Shown: positions 33,243 to 42,342 of the stretch, in pieces
Layout of the letters: every line of letters starts with the position of its first letter
Position numbering within the stretch: position 1 is the first letter of the stretch
Assembly (NCBI GenBank): GCA_944320765.1
Contig: CALUIS010000002.1
Coordinates: 175,524 to 239,523, forward strand
Length of the DNA stretch: 64,000 bases
Direction: 5' to 3'
DNA from: an uncultured Paraprevotella sp.
Lineage (GTDB): Bacteria; Bacteroidota; Bacteroidia; Bacteroidales; Bacteroidaceae
Translations under genes and position numbers: made by a program
Notes under the pieces: generated by a model
Seen by the model: the letters and a program-made list of their open reading frames with translations, nothing else
The model's database searches: none
Told to the model about the DNA's origin: nothing

Positions 33243-33953
33243 TCAAAGGTGCAGGTAGTACGCCTCCGTCAGCCTCCGGTACTCTTCCGTGTATGCCCCG
33301 TCCTGGCCCCGGATGTACAAGCGGGTGGATTCCGGATATGGGGCTTCCCCCTTTTTCAGGCACAACAAGGTCCTTTTGGGAGACGTTCCGGCAACGGTAT
33401 GCACATAGCACCTTTTACACAGGTTCAGTCCTCTCTCCCACCCCTGCATGACAAACGGGTCTGCCATGCCCGGAGGCAATATGACGCAGAATTCTCCGCC
33501 CTCGCGGAGCCACTCCGCGGCGCGCCCGGCCAGGATGTCCAAAGGAAGCGACTGGCTGTGGCGGGCATTGTTTCTCCTTTTTTCGGGACATTGCAAGTCG
33601 TTGGCGAAAAATGGAGGGTTGCTGACAATCAGGTCGAAGGGCTTCCGGGGTTCGTAGGACAAAGCGTCCGCCCGCTCGAAATGTAACCTGTTTTTCCACG
33701 GGGTCGACAGTCCGTTCTCCGAAGCCTGGCCCACGGCTTCCGCGTCGATGTCGATACCCGTGACATCCGCCTCGCACCTTTGGGCCAACATGATGGCAAT
33801 CAGCCCGGAGCCGGTGCCGACATCCAGTATCTCACGGACATGCGGGCCGGCATCGGCCCATGCCCCCAACAGCACGCCGTCCGTACCTACCTTCATGGCA
33901 CATCTGTCATGATAAATCGAGAATTGTTTGAAGTCGAAATGAGTCTTAGCCAT
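33243..33953 (-). CDS. trmN6: tRNA1(Val) (adenine-37-N6)-methyltransferase, TrmN6/YfiC type
   Basis: 236 residues. It begins HFDFKQFSIYHDRCAMKVGTDGVLLGAW, the typical start of this family. The SAM motif is ILDVGTGSGLIA (42-53), with GIDIDAEAVGQA as motif II and the N6-adenine methyltransferase motif NPPF at 112-115. It methylates A37 next to the anticodon of tRNA-Val. The start at 33953 avoids a 19-codon extension that crosses the -7 box at 33999. It converges on the lipid kinase gene with 14 bases between them. Confidence 0.9.
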   Translation of the reverse strand: MAKTHFDFKQFSIYHDRCAMKVGTDGVLLGAWADAGPHVREILDVGTGSGLIAIMLAQRCEADVTGIDIDAEAVGQASENGLSTPWKNRLHFERADALSYEPRKPFDLIVSNPPFFANDLQCPEKRRNNARHSQSLPLDILAGRAAEWLREGGEFCVILPPGMADPFVMQGWERGLNLCKRCYVHTVAGTSPKRTLLCLKKGEAPYPESTRLYIRGQDGAYTEEYRRLTEAYYLHL

Positions 33954-33998
33954 AAGAATTGGGAAAGGCTTGCCTGCCTTCCTGATGGGTTCGTACTG

Positions 33999-34006
33999 CA
34001 AAAGTA
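33999..34006 (-). promoter_or_regulatory. -7 box TACTTTTG for trmN6
   Basis: Minus-strand TACTTTTG, 45 bases before the ATG at 33953; divergent from lon. Confidence 0.5.
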
Positions 34007-34060
34007 GCAAATATTTGTTATTTCGGTGTCATATTATACAAGCTGTAGCCGCTTTTTTTG

Positions 34061-34068
34061 TATCTTTG
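34061..34068 (+). promoter_or_regulatory. -7 box TATCTTTG for the lon operon
   Basis: TATCTTTG, 53 bases before the ATG at 34122. No obvious heat-shock element such as a CIRCE repeat in the leader. Confidence 0.5.
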
Positions 34069-34121
34069 CCACGTTTTGTGAAAACCGTTTTGCTCACTTA
34101 CTCATTATAAGGATTTTTAAT

Positions 34122-36578
34122 ATGCATACTGACGATAATCAGAATCCATTTTCCTTGGTGGCGGACTTCGAGGGGGACGAATCCAGCGTGTTTGACGTGG
34201 AAATGGATTCCACATTGCCGATTTTACCTTTGCGGAATATGGTCTTGTTTCCCGGTGTCGTGCTGCCGGTTGCCATAGGGCGCAAGTCTTCGCTCAGGTT
34301 GGCCAAATCCGCCGACAAAAGCAAAATCAACATCGGTGTGGTCTGTCAGGTGAATCCCGAAACGGAGAACCCGGGATTCGACGACCTGTACCATACCGGA
34401 ACGATGGCGAAGATCATCCGGATTCTCGAACTGCCCGACCATTCCACGACGGTCATCGTGCAGGGCATGAGCCGCTTTGAACTGAAAGGCATCATTTCAG
34501 GAAAGCCGTATCTTACGGGAAGCGTGGAAAAACTGGAAGACAAGCTGCCGGCCAAGAACAACAAGGAATTCCAGATTCTGGTGGAGGCTTGCCGCGAACG
34601 TACGTTACAGTATATCCAGACGAGCGACCAGATTCCCAAGGAGTCCATGTTCGCCGTAAAGAACGTGAGCAACAACATGTTCCTGGTCAACTTCGTCTGT
34701 GCCAACTGCCCTTTCCCCATCGCCCGGAAGATGGAACTGCTGGAAGAAGGAGCGTTGGATTTGCGTACGGTCAAGCTGCTGAAACTGTTGAACCGGGAAA
34801 TCCAGTATTCCGAACTTCGGGCGGAAATCCAGCGCAAGACCCGTGAAGACCTGGACACGCAACAGCGGGAATATTTCCTGCACCAGCAGATTAAGAACAT
34901 ACAGGACGAACTTGGCGGAACTCCGCAAGACCAAGACCTGCACGACCTGCGCAAGAAGGCCGAAGAGAAGAAATGGCCGGAGGAAGTGGCCCAGACATTC
35001 AGCCGCGAAGTGGACAAGCTCGAACGGCTGAACCCCCAAAGCCCGGACTACAACGTGCAGCTCAACTACCTGCAGACCATGCTGAGCCTGCCGTGGCAGT
35101 CGTACACGGAGGACAACCTGAACCTGAAGAATGCCGAACGGGTGCTGAACAAGGACCATTACGGGCTGGAGAAGGTGAAGGAACGCATCTTGGAACATCT
35201 GGCCGTGCTTCAGCTCCGCGGCGACCTGAAGTCGCCCATCATTTGCCTGTACGGCCCCCCGGGCGTGGGAAAGACCTCGCTGGGCAAGAGCATCGCATCC
35301 GCGCTGAAGCGCAAATACATACGCATGTCGCTGGGCGGCCTGCACGACGAAGCGGAAATCCGCGGCCACCGCCGCACGTATATCGGCGCGATGCCGGGAC
35401 GCATCATCAAGAGCATGATCAAGGCCGGATCTTCCAATCCGGTGTTCATCCTCGACGAAATCGACAAGGTGACCCAAAGCACGGTCAACGGCGACCCCTC
35501 GTCCGCCTTGCTGGAAGTACTCGACCCCGAGCAGAACTCCGCCTTCCACGACAATTTCCTGGATGTGGACTATGACCTGTCAAAAGTCATGTTCATCGCC
35601 ACGGCCAACAACATCGGCACGATTCCCCGCCCCTTGCTGGACCGCATGGAACTCATCGAAGTGAGCGGTTACATCACGGAAGAGAAAGTGGAGATTGCCA
35701 AACGCCACCTTGTCCCCAAGGAAAAGGAGAACAACGGCCTGGCAGACCGCCCGGAAATCAAGATCAGCCGTCCGGCACTGGAATGCATCATAGAGAATTA
35801 TACCCGTGAGTCCGGCGTGCGCGGCCTGGAGAAGCAAATCAACAAGGCGTTCCGCAAGATGGCGTTGGAATACGCGCGCAACGGACAGTTCTCCTGCACG
35901 GAAGTGAAGGTGGCCGATGTGGAACGCCTGCTGGGGAAACCCATTTTCACACGCGACAAATATCAGGGCAACGGGTATGCCGGCGTGGTGACGGGCTTGG
36001 CATGGACATCCGTCGGCGGCGAGATCCTGTTCATCGAGACCAGCGTCAGCAAGGGGAAAGGCAGCAAGCTGACCCTGACCGGAAACCTGGGCGACGTGAT
36101 GAAGGAGTCCGCCATCCTGGCATTGGAATACATCAAGGCGCACGCCGACCACCTGCATATCGACCCGCGAATTTTCGAGCAGTGGAACATCCACGTCCAT
36201 GTGCCGGAAGGCGCGGTCCCCAAGGATGGTCCTTCGGCGGGCATCACCATGGCCACCTCCATCGCCTCCGCGCTGACCCAGCGCAAGGTGCGCCAGAATC
36301 TGGCCATGACGGGCGAGATCACCCTGCGGGGCAAGGTGCTCCCCGTAGGCGGCATCAAGGAAAAGATACTGGCGGCCAAGCGTGCGGGCATCAAGGACAT
36401 CATCATGTGCGAGGAGAACCGCAAGAACATCGAGGAGATTCCCGACATGTACCTGAAGGGGCTGACGTTCCATTACGTGAACGACGTGTCGGAAGTGCTG
36501 GACTTCGCCTTGCTGGACGAGAAAGTGAAGAATGCCATAGACATTACTTACGACGAACCCCAAAACGAGGCGAAATGA
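34122..36578 (+). CDS. lon: ATP-dependent protease Lon
   Basis: 818 residues from the ATG at 34122; an upstream extension crosses the promoter. LON substrate-binding domain ~30-235 ([19 protein letters not shown]), coiled-coil ~240-300. AAA+ module with Walker A GPPGVGKT (378-385), Walker [10 protein letters not shown] (441-449) and sensor region [17 protein letters not shown]. Protease domain with the catalytic dyad Ser705 ([10 protein letters not shown]) and Lys748 ([10 protein letters not shown]). Full bacterial LonA length. It degrades damaged and regulatory proteins. Its stop overlaps the tgt start as ATGA. Confidence 0.97.
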   Translation: MHTDDNQNPFSLVADFEGDESSVFDVEMDSTLPILPLRNMVLFPGVVLPVAIGRKSSLRLAKSADKSKINIGVVCQVNPETENPGFDDLYHTGTMAKIIRILELPDHSTTVIVQGMSRFELKGIISGKPYLTGSVEKLEDKLPAKNNKEFQILVEACRERTLQYIQTSDQIPKESMFAVKNVSNNMFLVNFVCANCPFPIARKMELLEEGALDLRTVKLLKLLNREIQYSELRAEIQRKTREDLDTQQREYFLHQQIKNIQDELGGTPQDQDLHDLRKKAEEKKWPEEVAQTFSREVDKLERLNPQSPDYNVQLNYLQTMLSLPWQSYTEDNLNLKNAERVLNKDHYGLEKVKERILEHLAVLQLRGDLKSPIICLYGPPGVGKTSLGKSIASALKRKYIRMSLGGLHDEAEIRGHRRTYIGAMPGRIIKSMIKAGSSNPVFILDEIDKVTQSTVNGDPSSALLEVLDPEQNSAFHDNFLDVDYDLSKVMFIATANNIGTIPRPLLDRMELIEVSGYITEEKVEIAKRHLVPKEKENNGLADRPEIKISRPALECIIENYTRESGVRGLEKQINKAFRKMALEYARNGQFSCTEVKVADVERLLGKPIFTRDKYQGNGYAGVVTGLAWTSVGGEILFIETSVSKGKGSKLTLTGNLGDVMKESAILALEYIKAHADHLHIDPRIFEQWNIHVHVPEGAVPKDGPSAGITMATSIASALTQRKVRQNLAMTGEITLRGKVLPVGGIKEKILAAKRAGIKDIIMCEENRKNIEEIPDMYLKGLTFHYVNDVSEVLDFALLDEKVKNAIDITYDEPQNEAK

Positions 36579-37705
36579 CCTTTGAACTCCAACATACAGA
36601 CCTGCAGACGTCGGCGCGCGCCGGAAGGCTTACCACGGCCCATGGCGTCATCGAGACTCCGGTGTTCATGCCCGTGGGGACGGTCGGTTCAGTCAAGGCC
36701 GTGCATCCCTGGGAGCTAAAGGAGGACATCAAGGCCCAGATTATCCTGGGCAACACCTACCACCTCTACCTGCGACCGGGCATTGAAATACTGGAGAAAG
36801 CCGGCGGCCTGCATAAGTTCAACGGCTTCGACGGCCCAATCCTGACCGACAGCGGCGGCTTCCAGGTGTTCTCGCTCACCGGCATCCGCAAGTTGCGCGA
36901 GGAAGGATGCGAGTTCCGCTCCCATATCGACGGTTCCAAGCATGTTTTCACGCCGGAACGGGTGATGGACATCGAGCGTTCCATCGGGGCGGACATCATG
37001 ATGGCCTTTGACGAATGCCCGCCGGGCACGTCGGACTACGAGTATGCCCGGAAAAGCCTGGGGCTGACCCACCGCTGGCTGGACCGCTGCATCCGCCGCT
37101 TCAATGAGACGGAACCGAAATACGGCTACGAGCAGTCGCTCTTCCCCATCGTCCAGGGATGCACCTATAGGGACTTGCGCGTCCAGTCGGCCGAGTTCGT
37201 CGCTTCGAAGGAGGCGGACGGGAACGCCATCGGGGGACTGGCCGTGGGCGAGCCGGCGGAGGTGATGTACGAGATGATAGAAGTGGTCAACGGCATCCTG
37301 CCCAAGGACAAGCCCCGTTACCTGATGGGGGTCGGCACGCCGGTGAACATCCTGGAGGGCATCGAACGCGGCGTGGACATGTTCGATTGCGTGATGCCCA
37401 CCCGCAACGGGCGGAACGCCATGCTGTTCACCCGCAACGGCATCATGAACCTGCGGAACAAGAAGTGGGAGGACGACTTCTCGCCGTTGGACCCGGGCGG
37501 CACTTCGTACGTGGACATGGTCTACAGCAAGGCCTACCTGCACCATCTGTTCAAGGCCAAGGAACTTCTGGCCCTGCAAATCGCCTCCATCCACAACCTG
37601 GCCTTTTACCTGTGGCTCACGCGTGAGGCGCGCCGGCACATCCTGGGCGGGGACTTCGCCGCATGGAAAGCCCGGATGGTGAAACAGGTGGCCGAACGGC
37701 TGTAA
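36575..37705 (+). CDS. tgt: tRNA-guanine transglycosylase (queuine tRNA-ribosyltransferase)
   Basis: 376 residues. LTDSGGFQVFSL contains Asp92, VQGCTYRDLR and GGLAVGEP lie in the substrate pocket, and VDMFDCVMPTRNGRNA carries the nucleophile Asp271. The usual zinc site CxCxxC is not present: in the aligned LDP...Y segment the three Cys positions are Gly309, Ser311 and Asp314, although the later His340 of SIHNL is kept. The enzyme exchanges guanine 34 for a queuosine precursor in tRNAs with GUN anticodons. The start overlaps lon by 4 bases. Confidence 0.93.
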   Translation: MTFELQHTDLQTSARAGRLTTAHGVIETPVFMPVGTVGSVKAVHPWELKEDIKAQIILGNTYHLYLRPGIEILEKAGGLHKFNGFDGPILTDSGGFQVFSLTGIRKLREEGCEFRSHIDGSKHVFTPERVMDIERSIGADIMMAFDECPPGTSDYEYARKSLGLTHRWLDRCIRRFNETEPKYGYEQSLFPIVQGCTYRDLRVQSAEFVASKEADGNAIGGLAVGEPAEVMYEMIEVVNGILPKDKPRYLMGVGTPVNILEGIERGVDMFDCVMPTRNGRNAMLFTRNGIMNLRNKKWEDDFSPLDPGGTSYVDMVYSKAYLHHLFKAKELLALQIASIHNLAFYLWLTREARRHILGGDFAAWKARMVKQVAERL

Positions 37706-37723
37706 CTTAAAGCAAGACTGCAC

Positions 37724-38830
37724 ATGAAATGGCATAAGCGTCTCATATCGAAGCTGGACTGGTATCTCATCAAGAAATTCCTGGGTACCTATTTCTTCTC
37801 CATCGCGCTGATTATCTCCATCGCCGTGGTGTTCGATTTCAACGAGAACATCGACAAGTTCACGACGAACAACGCGCCGTGGAAAGGCATCATCTTCGAG
37901 TATTACGCGAACTTCGTCCCCTATTTCTCCAACCTGTTCAGCCCGCTGTTTGTCTTCATCTCCGTGATATTCTTCACCTCCAAGCTGGCCGAGAACTCCG
38001 AAATCATCGCCATGATGGCCGCCGGGATGAGTTTCCGGAGGCTGATGCGCCCCTACATGATTTCGGCGGCCATCATCGCCGTGATGACCTTTCTGCTGGG
38101 GGCTTACGTGATTCCCAAGGGAAGCGTCACGCGTCTGAACTTCGAGAACACTTACAAGAAGAAGAAAAAGACGGAGTTCGCGCAGAATGTCCAGCTGCAG
38201 GTGGACACGGGGGTCATCGCCTTCATCGAGCATTTCGACGGCCGTACCAAGACCGGCTACCACTTCTCGCTGGACAAGTTCGTCAACAAGAAGCTGGTGT
38301 CCCACCTCACGGCCGCCTCGGTGACCTACGACACGCTTTCGGACGAGCGTTACCGCTGGCGGATCAACAACTATACGCTGCGCGAACTGAAGGGGATGCG
38401 CGAACACATCTCCCACGGCTCCCGGATCGACTCCATCATCGCCATGGAGCCTTCGGACTTCCTGCTCACGCGGAACCAGCAAGAGACGCTGACGTCGCCG
38501 GAACTGAAAGAGTACATCGTGAAGCAGAAAGCCCGCGGCTCCGGCAACGTCAAGCCTTTCGAGGTGGAGTACCAGAAGCGTTTCGCCACGCCCTTCGCCT
38601 CGTTCATCCTCACCATCATCGGCCTCTCGCTCTCCGCCCGCAAGCGGAAGGGGGGCATGGGGCTTTATCTGGGCATCGGACTGGCCTTGAGCGCGTCCTA
38701 CATCCTCTTCCAGACCGTGTCCTCCACCTTTGCCATCAATGCAGACTGGCCGCCGGCGCTGGCGGCCTGGATGCCGAACATATTATTCGCCTTCATCGCG
38801 TTCTTCCTTTACAAGAAAGCTCCGCAGTAA
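37724..38830 (+). CDS. LptF/LptG-family permease
   Basis: 368 residues. KRLISKLDWYLIKKFLGTYFFSIALIISIAVVFDFNENIDKF is the typical LptF/G N-terminus with helix 1. Two more helices lie at ~60-80 and ~98-120. A periplasmic beta-jellyroll region (~120-270) follows, then three helices at the C-terminus (FASFILTIIGLSLSARKRKGG, LYLGIGLALSASYILFQTVSS, MPNILFAFIAFFLYKK). It should form the inner-membrane part of the lipopolysaccharide exporter with LptB. Only one of the two permeases is here. Gap to tgt 18 bases. Confidence 0.92.
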   Translation: MKWHKRLISKLDWYLIKKFLGTYFFSIALIISIAVVFDFNENIDKFTTNNAPWKGIIFEYYANFVPYFSNLFSPLFVFISVIFFTSKLAENSEIIAMMAAGMSFRRLMRPYMISAAIIAVMTFLLGAYVIPKGSVTRLNFENTYKKKKKTEFAQNVQLQVDTGVIAFIEHFDGRTKTGYHFSLDKFVNKKLVSHLTAASVTYDTLSDERYRWRINNYTLRELKGMREHISHGSRIDSIIAMEPSDFLLTRNQQETLTSPELKEYIVKQKARGSGNVKPFEVEYQKRFATPFASFILTIIGLSLSARKRKGGMGLYLGIGLALSASYILFQTVSSTFAINADWPPALAAWMPNILFAFIAFFLYKKAPQ

Positions 38831-38862
38831 GGCCATTAAGAACCTAAACAGAACATACGACA

Positions 38863-40221
38863 GTGGATTTTTACGATTTGGACCTGAACGACCAAGTGCT
38901 GGATGCCTTGGACGATATGAACTTCACAGAGTGTACACCCATACAGGAACATGCCATTCCCGTGATTCTCGAAGGGCGCGACCTGATCGGCGTGGCCCAG
39001 ACCGGGACGGGAAAGACGGCGGCCTTCCTGCTCCCCATCCTGAGCAAGCTGAGCGACGGCGGCTATCCGGAGGATGCCATCAACTGCGTCATCATGTCCC
39101 CCACCCGCGAGCTGGCACAGCAGATAGACCAGGCCATGGAGGGCTTCTCCTATTACATGTCGGTGTCGAGCGTGGCCGTCTACGGCGGGAACGACGGCAT
39201 CCGCTACGAGCAGGAGAAGAAGGGGCTGGCCAAGGGGGCCGACGTGGTGATCGCCACGCCGGGGCGGCTCATCAGCCACCTGAGCCTGGGCAACGTGGAC
39301 CTTTCCCGTGTGTCATTTTTCGTGCTGGACGAGGCCGACCGGATGCTCGACATGGGATTCAGCGACGACATCATGCAGATTGTCAAGCACCTGCCCAAGG
39401 AGCGGCAGACCATCATGTTCTCGGCCACCATGCCCCGGAAGATACAAGACCTGGCCCGCACCATCCTCCGCGACCCGGTGGAGGTGAAGCTGGCCGTCTC
39501 CCGCCCGGCCGACAAGATCGTGCAGTCGGCCTACATTTGCTACGACACGCAGAAGATCGAGCTGGTCAAGAAAATCTTCGCCGCACAGCCCCCGCAGCGC
39601 GTCATCATCTTCGCCTCCTCCAAGCAGAAGGTGAAGGACATGGCCATTGTGCTGAAACGCGCGGGATTCAACGTCGGGGCCATGCATTCCGACCTGGACC
39701 AGCGCGAGCGCGACGACGTGATGTACCGCTTCAAGGCCCAGCAGGTCAATGTGCTGGTGGCCACCGACATCGTGGCGCGGGGCATCGACATCGACGACAT
39801 CCAGCTGGTCATCAACTTCGACGTGCCGCACGATGCCGAGGACTACGTGCACCGCATCGGCCGCACGGCACGGGCCAACAACGACGGCGAGGCCATCACC
39901 CTGGTGGGCGAGAAGGACCGCCAGAAGTTCGCCGCCATCGAACGCTTCCTGAAGACCGAGATTGAAAAACGGCCTCTCCCCGACGGGTTCAGGGAGGCGC
40001 CGGCCTACCGCTCCAAGGAGCAAGGGGAAGGCGGGAAAAAGCACCGCGGCGGACGGGACGGCCACGGACGGCGCGGCAACCGCCCGTCCGGTCCTGCACC
40101 GGAGGCGAAGGACTCCAAACACCGGAACCGTCCCCGCAAGCATTTCAACCCGCAGAAGCGTCCGGCCAACCAAGCCCCCAACAAGGGCGACAAAGGCGGG
40201 CAGCCGGGCGGAGAGGCGTAA
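38863..40221 (+). CDS. DEAD-box RNA helicase
   Basis: 452 residues, start codon GTG at 38863. Q motif ECTPIQEHAIP, motif I AQTGTGKT (45-52), Ia PTRELAQQ, II DEAD (156-159), III SAT, V DIVARGIDIDD and VI HRIGRTAR: all intact. From ~370 the protein is a basic, low-complexity tail (GKKHRGGRDGHGRRGNRPSG and similar), probably RNA-binding. It unwinds short RNA duplexes in ribosome assembly or mRNA decay. The last codons (GGEA) lie inside a palindrome shared with mscL. Confidence 0.94.
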   Translation: MDFYDLDLNDQVLDALDDMNFTECTPIQEHAIPVILEGRDLIGVAQTGTGKTAAFLLPILSKLSDGGYPEDAINCVIMSPTRELAQQIDQAMEGFSYYMSVSSVAVYGGNDGIRYEQEKKGLAKGADVVIATPGRLISHLSLGNVDLSRVSFFVLDEADRMLDMGFSDDIMQIVKHLPKERQTIMFSATMPRKIQDLARTILRDPVEVKLAVSRPADKIVQSAYICYDTQKIELVKKIFAAQPPQRVIIFASSKQKVKDMAIVLKRAGFNVGAMHSDLDQRERDDVMYRFKAQQVNVLVATDIVARGIDIDDIQLVINFDVPHDAEDYVHRIGRTARANNDGEAITLVGEKDRQKFAAIERFLKTEIEKRPLPDGFREAPAYRSKEQGEGGKKHRGGRDGHGRRGNRPSGPAPEAKDSKHRNRPRKHFNPQKRPANQAPNKGDKGGQPGGEA

Positions 40222-40266
40222 AGGAAAGGGGGCTGTCCGCCCCCTTTCCTTTACGCCTCTCCGCCC
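40206..40266. terminator. perfect 28-bp-arm palindrome spanning both convergent gene ends
   Basis: Left arm 40206-40233 and right arm 40239-40266 are exact complements with the 5-base loop TGTCC. The arms contain the last four codons and stop of the helicase (GGC GGA GAG GCG TAA) and, on the other strand, the identical last four codons and stop of mscL. The G+C-rich inner stem with AAAGGAAAGGG / CCCTTTCCTTT can act as a terminator in both directions. Confidence 0.9.
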
Positions 40267-40682
40267 TTTTCTTTCAGCAAGTCGCGTATCTCCGTGAGCA
40301 ACTGGATGTCGGCCGGCGGGGCGGGCGGGGCTTTCGGCTCCTCCTTCTTCTTCCGGTTCAGGGCGTTCACCCCTTTCACCAGCAGGAATACGGCCAAGGC
40401 GATGATGAGGAAGTCCAGCGTGACCTGGATGAAGTTCCCGTAGTTGAGGGTCACCGCCGGAGACACCTCCACCCCGCCTTCCACCACCGCCTTCTTGAGG
40501 GTCAGTTTCAGGTCGGAGAAGTTCACGCCTCCCACGAGCAGCCCGATGGGCGGCATGACCAGGTCCGCCACGACGGATGACACAATCTTCCCGAACGCGC
40601 CGCCGATGATGACACCGACCGCCATGTCCACCACGTTCCCGCGCATGGCAAACTGCTTGAACTCTTGCAACACTTTTTTCAT
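40251..40682 (-). CDS. mscL: large-conductance mechanosensitive channel MscL
   Basis: 143 residues. [46 protein letters not shown] is the N-terminal helix plus TM1 of MscL. TM2 is [25 protein letters not shown], followed by the cytoplasmic helix [20 protein letters not shown]. It opens under membrane tension to release solutes during osmotic downshock. An in-frame extension upstream of 40682 is not family-like. It ends in GGEA, as does the helicase facing it. Confidence 0.95.
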   Translation of the reverse strand: MKKVLQEFKQFAMRGNVVDMAVGVIIGGAFGKIVSSVVADLVMPPIGLLVGGVNFSDLKLTLKKAVVEGGVEVSPAVTLNYGNFIQVTLDFLIIALAVFLLVKGVNALNRKKKEEPKAPPAPPADIQLLTEIRDLLKEKGGEA

Positions 40683-40907
40683 AACATGCGTCCTCTTTTG
40701 TTTATCAGGAGGCCAAGTTAAGCAAAAAATCCATTCCGCACAACCTTCTTCCGCATCCGCACGGTGAAAAATCCCTTTCCCGGAACGGAATCCGGCCATT
40801 CGGGAAAAGCAAAATGATACGTATGCCAAGAAAAAGCTTTCCTTATGTCACGATTTTCATGGATTCCATAACACGCAAAGCGTGCAAAAGGCGAGAGTTA
40901 GAGGCCG

Positions 40908-41357
40908 GAATGTTAAAAAACGGACGGGAGAAATGCTTCATACGCGCATTTCCCCGCAAAAATCCCGATTTCTTTGCTGAAAGAAATTTCCGTCCTTGCT
41001 GAAAGAAACAAATTTCTTGCCGCAAAGCGGTGGGAACTTCTTTGGCGAGCCACGGAATCTGTCAGGAAAGAAGAAAAAAAACAAGCCTCGGGGACACTTT
41101 CCCGTCCAGAAGCAGCGGCGGCGGCGACGGAAACGCGATGGCAGATTGCCGGGAAATCCTCCGTCCTGCTGACGCACGACCGAATTTCGGGCGCAGGCCG
41201 CCTTCTTCCTTCCGACAGAATGAAAGGGAAAAGCGGAAAGGACTTGCATTCCGTCCGTTCCGCACCCGCGAAATACGCCCGTTTTTCCCATCCCCTTTCC
41301 CGCCGGGGCGAAATATGCGATTCTCGCGGGCATCAAATGACATTTTGACAATCTGAC
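40908..41357. repeat. dispersed non-coding repeat, copy 2
   Basis: About 450 bases between mscL and the lipoprotein gene. The left ~117 bases are nearly identical to copy 1, with units CTTTGCTGAAAGAAA at 40972-40986, CCTTGCTGAAAGAAA at 40994-41008 and the inverted TTTCTTGCCGCAAAG at 41013-41027. The middle is unlike copy 1. The right ~120 bases again match (CATTCCGTCCGTTCCG, CGAAATATGCGATTCTCGCG) and end in AAATGACATTTTGAC at 41335-41349, 24 bases past a minus-strand stop. Confidence 0.85.
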
Positions 41358-41372
41358 AACCCCCTCTTCCCC

Positions 41373-42218
41373 TCAGAACTCCAGCAACTCCATGCCCGCC
41401 CGGCCTTCTTCGTCCACGCAAATCCCCACCATATAGCAGCTTGCGTCGTCGGGAATGCAAACCGTGGCATGGAAATGGAAGCCTTGCCCGTCGGCGTCCT
41501 CGAACTCCATGTTCGAGAGTATGGCCTGGCTCAGGAACCCGTCCGGCACAAGCCCCTCGAAGCTTTTCTTGCTGTAGTCGCGGGAGAAAAGGCAGGCGCG
41601 CCCCTTGTACACACAAATGTGGATGACATTGTCGTAATAGACGTTCTCCACCGCTATGCCCTCGTCCGTATAGCTGGTCTTGTACACCTTGGATGTCGAG
41701 GGGTTGACGTAGACATAACAATGATAACGCTCCCCCTCACGGTAGACCACCGTGTCTTTCTTCGTCACCTCGTTGTAGGTCAGCGTCACCGGCCGCCCAT
41801 GGGCGAAGAAGAGCGAATCCGCCGGATTCCCGGACCGCACCAGCCGCACGATTTCCCCCGTGGCGGAATGGAAACTGAAGGTATGCTCCCCCTGCCGGTC
41901 AACCGGATAGGCCATGGTCATCGCCCCCTTCAGGTAAAGCGTGTCGCGGCGGATAAAGAAACGCACCGGGGCATTGACCGTATCCGGATAGAAAATGCTG
42001 TCGCCCTTCACGCGGAAGGCCACCATCTCCGTCTCCTGGTCCACCCAGATGCCCTGCAACGCCTGTTTGGCCTCATGGTCTTCCTCCATGGAACGGCCAC
42101 GGAAGCCCGCACGGTTGCCGTCCGAACCGCACCCCGTGATAAACAACAGCAAAAGCAAAAGAGTGCCCTGCACACTGTATGGCACGCGGCCTTTGCCTGC
42201 AATCGTCGTCTTCGTCAT
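41373..42218 (-). CDS. lipoprotein of unknown function (possibly DUF4738)
   Basis: 281 residues. The signal peptide ends in a lipobox FITGC with Cys30 as the lipid-bearing residue. The mature part starts with a small helix (EEDHEAKQALQGIWVDQETE), then beta strands of a lipocalin-like or sandwich fold (MVAFRVKGDSIFYPD, FIRRDTLYLKG, VYREGERYHCYVYVNPSTSKVYKTSY). The family resembles DUF4738 lipoproteins of Bacteroides, but I am not certain. It is divergent from the HU-SPOR operon, with its own -7 box at 42239. Confidence 0.72.
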   Translation of the reverse strand: MTKTTIAGKGRVPYSVQGTLLLLLLFITGCGSDGNRAGFRGRSMEEDHEAKQALQGIWVDQETEMVAFRVKGDSIFYPDTVNAPVRFFIRRDTLYLKGAMTMAYPVDRQGEHTFSFHSATGEIVRLVRSGNPADSLFFAHGRPVTLTYNEVTKKDTVVYREGERYHCYVYVNPSTSKVYKTSYTDEGIAVENVYYDNVIHICVYKGRACLFSRDYSKKSFEGLVPDGFLSQAILSNMEFEDADGQGFHFHATVCIPDDASCYMVGICVDEEGRAGMELLEF

Positions 42219-42238
42219 CCTTCATGCAATTAGTGCGG

Positions 42239-42246
42239 CAAAAATA
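42239..42246 (-). promoter_or_regulatory. -7 box TATTTTTG for the lipoprotein
   Basis: Minus-strand TATTTTTG, 20 bases before the ATG at 42218. Confidence 0.5.
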
Positions 42247-42330
42247 ATGAAAAATAATCCTATCAACAACACGGGATGAAATATTTGATAACTTTTCCCG
42301 GGAAAATTAGCACGGACAAGGAGAATTCCG

Positions 42331-42338
42331 TAAATTTG
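42331..42338 (+). promoter_or_regulatory. -7 box TAAATTTG abutting the GTG start of the HU-SPOR gene
   Basis: TAAATTTG ends 4 bases before the GTG at 42343; the transcript would start at or within the start codon. Confidence 0.45.
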
Positions 42339-42342
42339 TAGT

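Noticed and set aside
36002..36574. Extension of tgt 191 codons upstream, inside lon
   Set aside because: The extension is a frame-shifted shadow of lon; the ATG at 36575 gives the normal family start MTFELQHTD.
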